13,694 nucleotides of DNA, taken from the NCBI GenBank assembly GCA_934486455.1, contig CAKSPR010000045.1, positions 1-13,694 of the forward strand, in the 5' to 3' direction. The translations under genes were made by a program, and so were the position numbers. This DNA comes from an uncultured Eubacteriales bacterium. GTDB lineage: Bacteria; Bacillota; Clostridia; Oscillospirales; Acutalibacteraceae. Numbering within the stretch: position 1 is the first letter of the stretch; each line of letters opens with the position of its first letter. Below the pieces are notes generated by a model. It worked only from the letters and a program-made list of their open reading frames with translations, did not search any database and was not told where the DNA came from. This document shows, one piece after another, positions 13,184-13,694 of the stretch.

Positions 13184-13209
13184 AACAAAAAACAAACGGG
13201 GTGTAAAAA

Positions 13210-13479
13210 ATGAGACACAAATATAAAACCCAATTCACCTGCGCCATGGAAATTGATTTTGATTTGGAGGGCGACAAGGTAACAAACATAGAGTTTATCG
13301 GCGGATGCAACGGCAATCTGAAGGCCATTTCCAAGCTTGTGGACGGATTTACCGTCGAGCAGATAGAGCAGAAGCTTTTGGGCAACACCTGCGGAATGAA
13401 GCCCACCTCCTGCGCCGATCAACTGGCCAAGGCGGTCAGACAGGCCTACGACGAGGAGCACGGCAAGGCGACCGTGTAG
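13210..13479 (+). CDS. TIGR03905 family TSCPD domain-containing protein
   Basis: An 89-residue protein made of one TSCPD domain, the module otherwise found at the C-terminus of some vitamin-B12-dependent ribonucleotide reductases. The signature appears as TSCAD (66-70), and four cysteines (11, 33, 61, 68) in spaced positions suggest a metal site. Also visible are the conserved IEFIGGCNGNLKAI segment (27-40) and GNTCGMKPTSC (58-68). Stand-alone versions are common in Clostridia and their role is unknown to me. The ribosome binding site is modest (CGGGGTG), the promoter is strong and a terminator follows. It is a single-gene unit divergent from ypeB. Confidence 0.9.
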   Translation: MRHKYKTQFTCAMEIDFDLEGDKVTNIEFIGGCNGNLKAISKLVDGFTVEQIEQKLLGNTCGMKPTSCADQLAKAVRQAYDEEHGKATV

Positions 13480-13570
13480 CATGAACGCTTTGTCGTCAGA
13501 CGGCACATTTATTTACTGTTAAAAATATATCGGTGCAGGTTACGGCAAGAAGCATCACAGCACATTTTCG

Positions 13571-13622
13571 CCCGTCGGGGGGAGGCCTTTATACGAGCTT
13601 TTCCCCCGACGGGAATTTTTTA
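13571..13622 (+). terminator. Rho-independent terminator of the TSCPD gene
   Basis: An 11-bp GC-rich stem CCCGTCGGGGG/CCCCCGACGGG (13571-13581 with 13603-13613), a 21-nt loop, then AATTTTTTT. It starts about 90 nt after the TSCPD stop. The long loop is unusual, but the stem is very stable. Confidence 0.85.
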
Positions 13623-13664
13623 TAAAAAGCCCTTTTATATCTTATTCTTTATGTAATAAATCTG

Positions 13665-13693
13665 TTGACGAAAGAGGCTTTTGGTGGTATTAT
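13665..13693 (+). promoter_or_regulatory. Promoter pointing out of the window
   Basis: TTGACG (13665-13670), a 17-bp spacer and TATTAT (13688-13693), with TGG just before the -10. It should drive a plus-strand gene beyond the end of this window. Confidence 0.7.
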
Positions 13694-13694
13694 A

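Noticed and set aside
1..13694. tRNA, rRNA, CRISPR array, insertion sequence or prophage genes
   Set aside because: No cloverleaf, spaced identical repeats, transposase or phage motifs were seen on either strand.

Overview
The window looks like chromosomal DNA from an anaerobic, endospore-forming Clostridia-type Firmicute, probably an Oscillospirales/Ruminococcaceae-like gut lineage. The evidence is a ypeB germination gene, an MEP-pathway ispE, strong GGAGG-type ribosome binding sites, consensus TTGACA/TATAAT promoters often with an extended TG -10, many hairpin-plus-T terminators, and several small families typical of anaerobic Firmicutes (GGGtGRT, UPF0210/UPF0237, DUF6110, TIGR03905). Taxonomy is inferred from gene content only. 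I see no rRNA, tRNA, transposase, phage gene or CRISPR array. It reads as a core-genome segment rather than a mobile island.

Layout. (1) 22-1797, minus strand: a two-gene operon encoding a NifU/IscU-like scaffold protein and then a GGGtGRT protein, closed by a strong bidirectional terminator. (2) 1939-4432, minus: a tightly overlapping operon of an Lrp/AsnC regulator, a class I/II aminotransferase and IspE. A degenerate array of about ten 17-bp units (4458-4627) lies directly upstream. (3) 4661-5479, minus: a PHP-domain phosphoesterase, divergent from (4) 5664-7381, plus: an ACT-domain protein (UPF0237) and its usual partner, a UPF0210 PFL-family protein. The two divergent promoters share a mirrored 12-bp extended -10 element. 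(5) 7633-10350, plus: a metal-transport locus. It encodes a small membrane-anchored DUF6110 protein with a Cys-rich tail and a P1B-type ATPase, with a terminator-like hairpin between the two genes. (6) 10565-11442, minus: a histidine-phosphatase-family gene with its own promoter and a hairpin leader. (7) 11594-12937, minus: ypeB, with no sleB beside it in this window. (8) 13155-13622, plus: a stand-alone TSCPD-domain protein with promoter and terminator. A further promoter at 13665-13693 points out of the window.

Most interesting: the DUF6110/P-ATPase pair resembles in architecture the mycobacterial PacL (DUF1490)/CtpC efflux platforms. It has an N-terminal membrane helix, an Ala/Glu-rich amphipathic stretch and a metal-ligand-rich tail, encoded just upstream of an ATPase that lacks both a CxxC metal-binding domain and the canonical CPC membrane motif. 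The 17-bp degenerate repeat array upstream of the Lrp operon is a second signal that the gene annotation does not explain.
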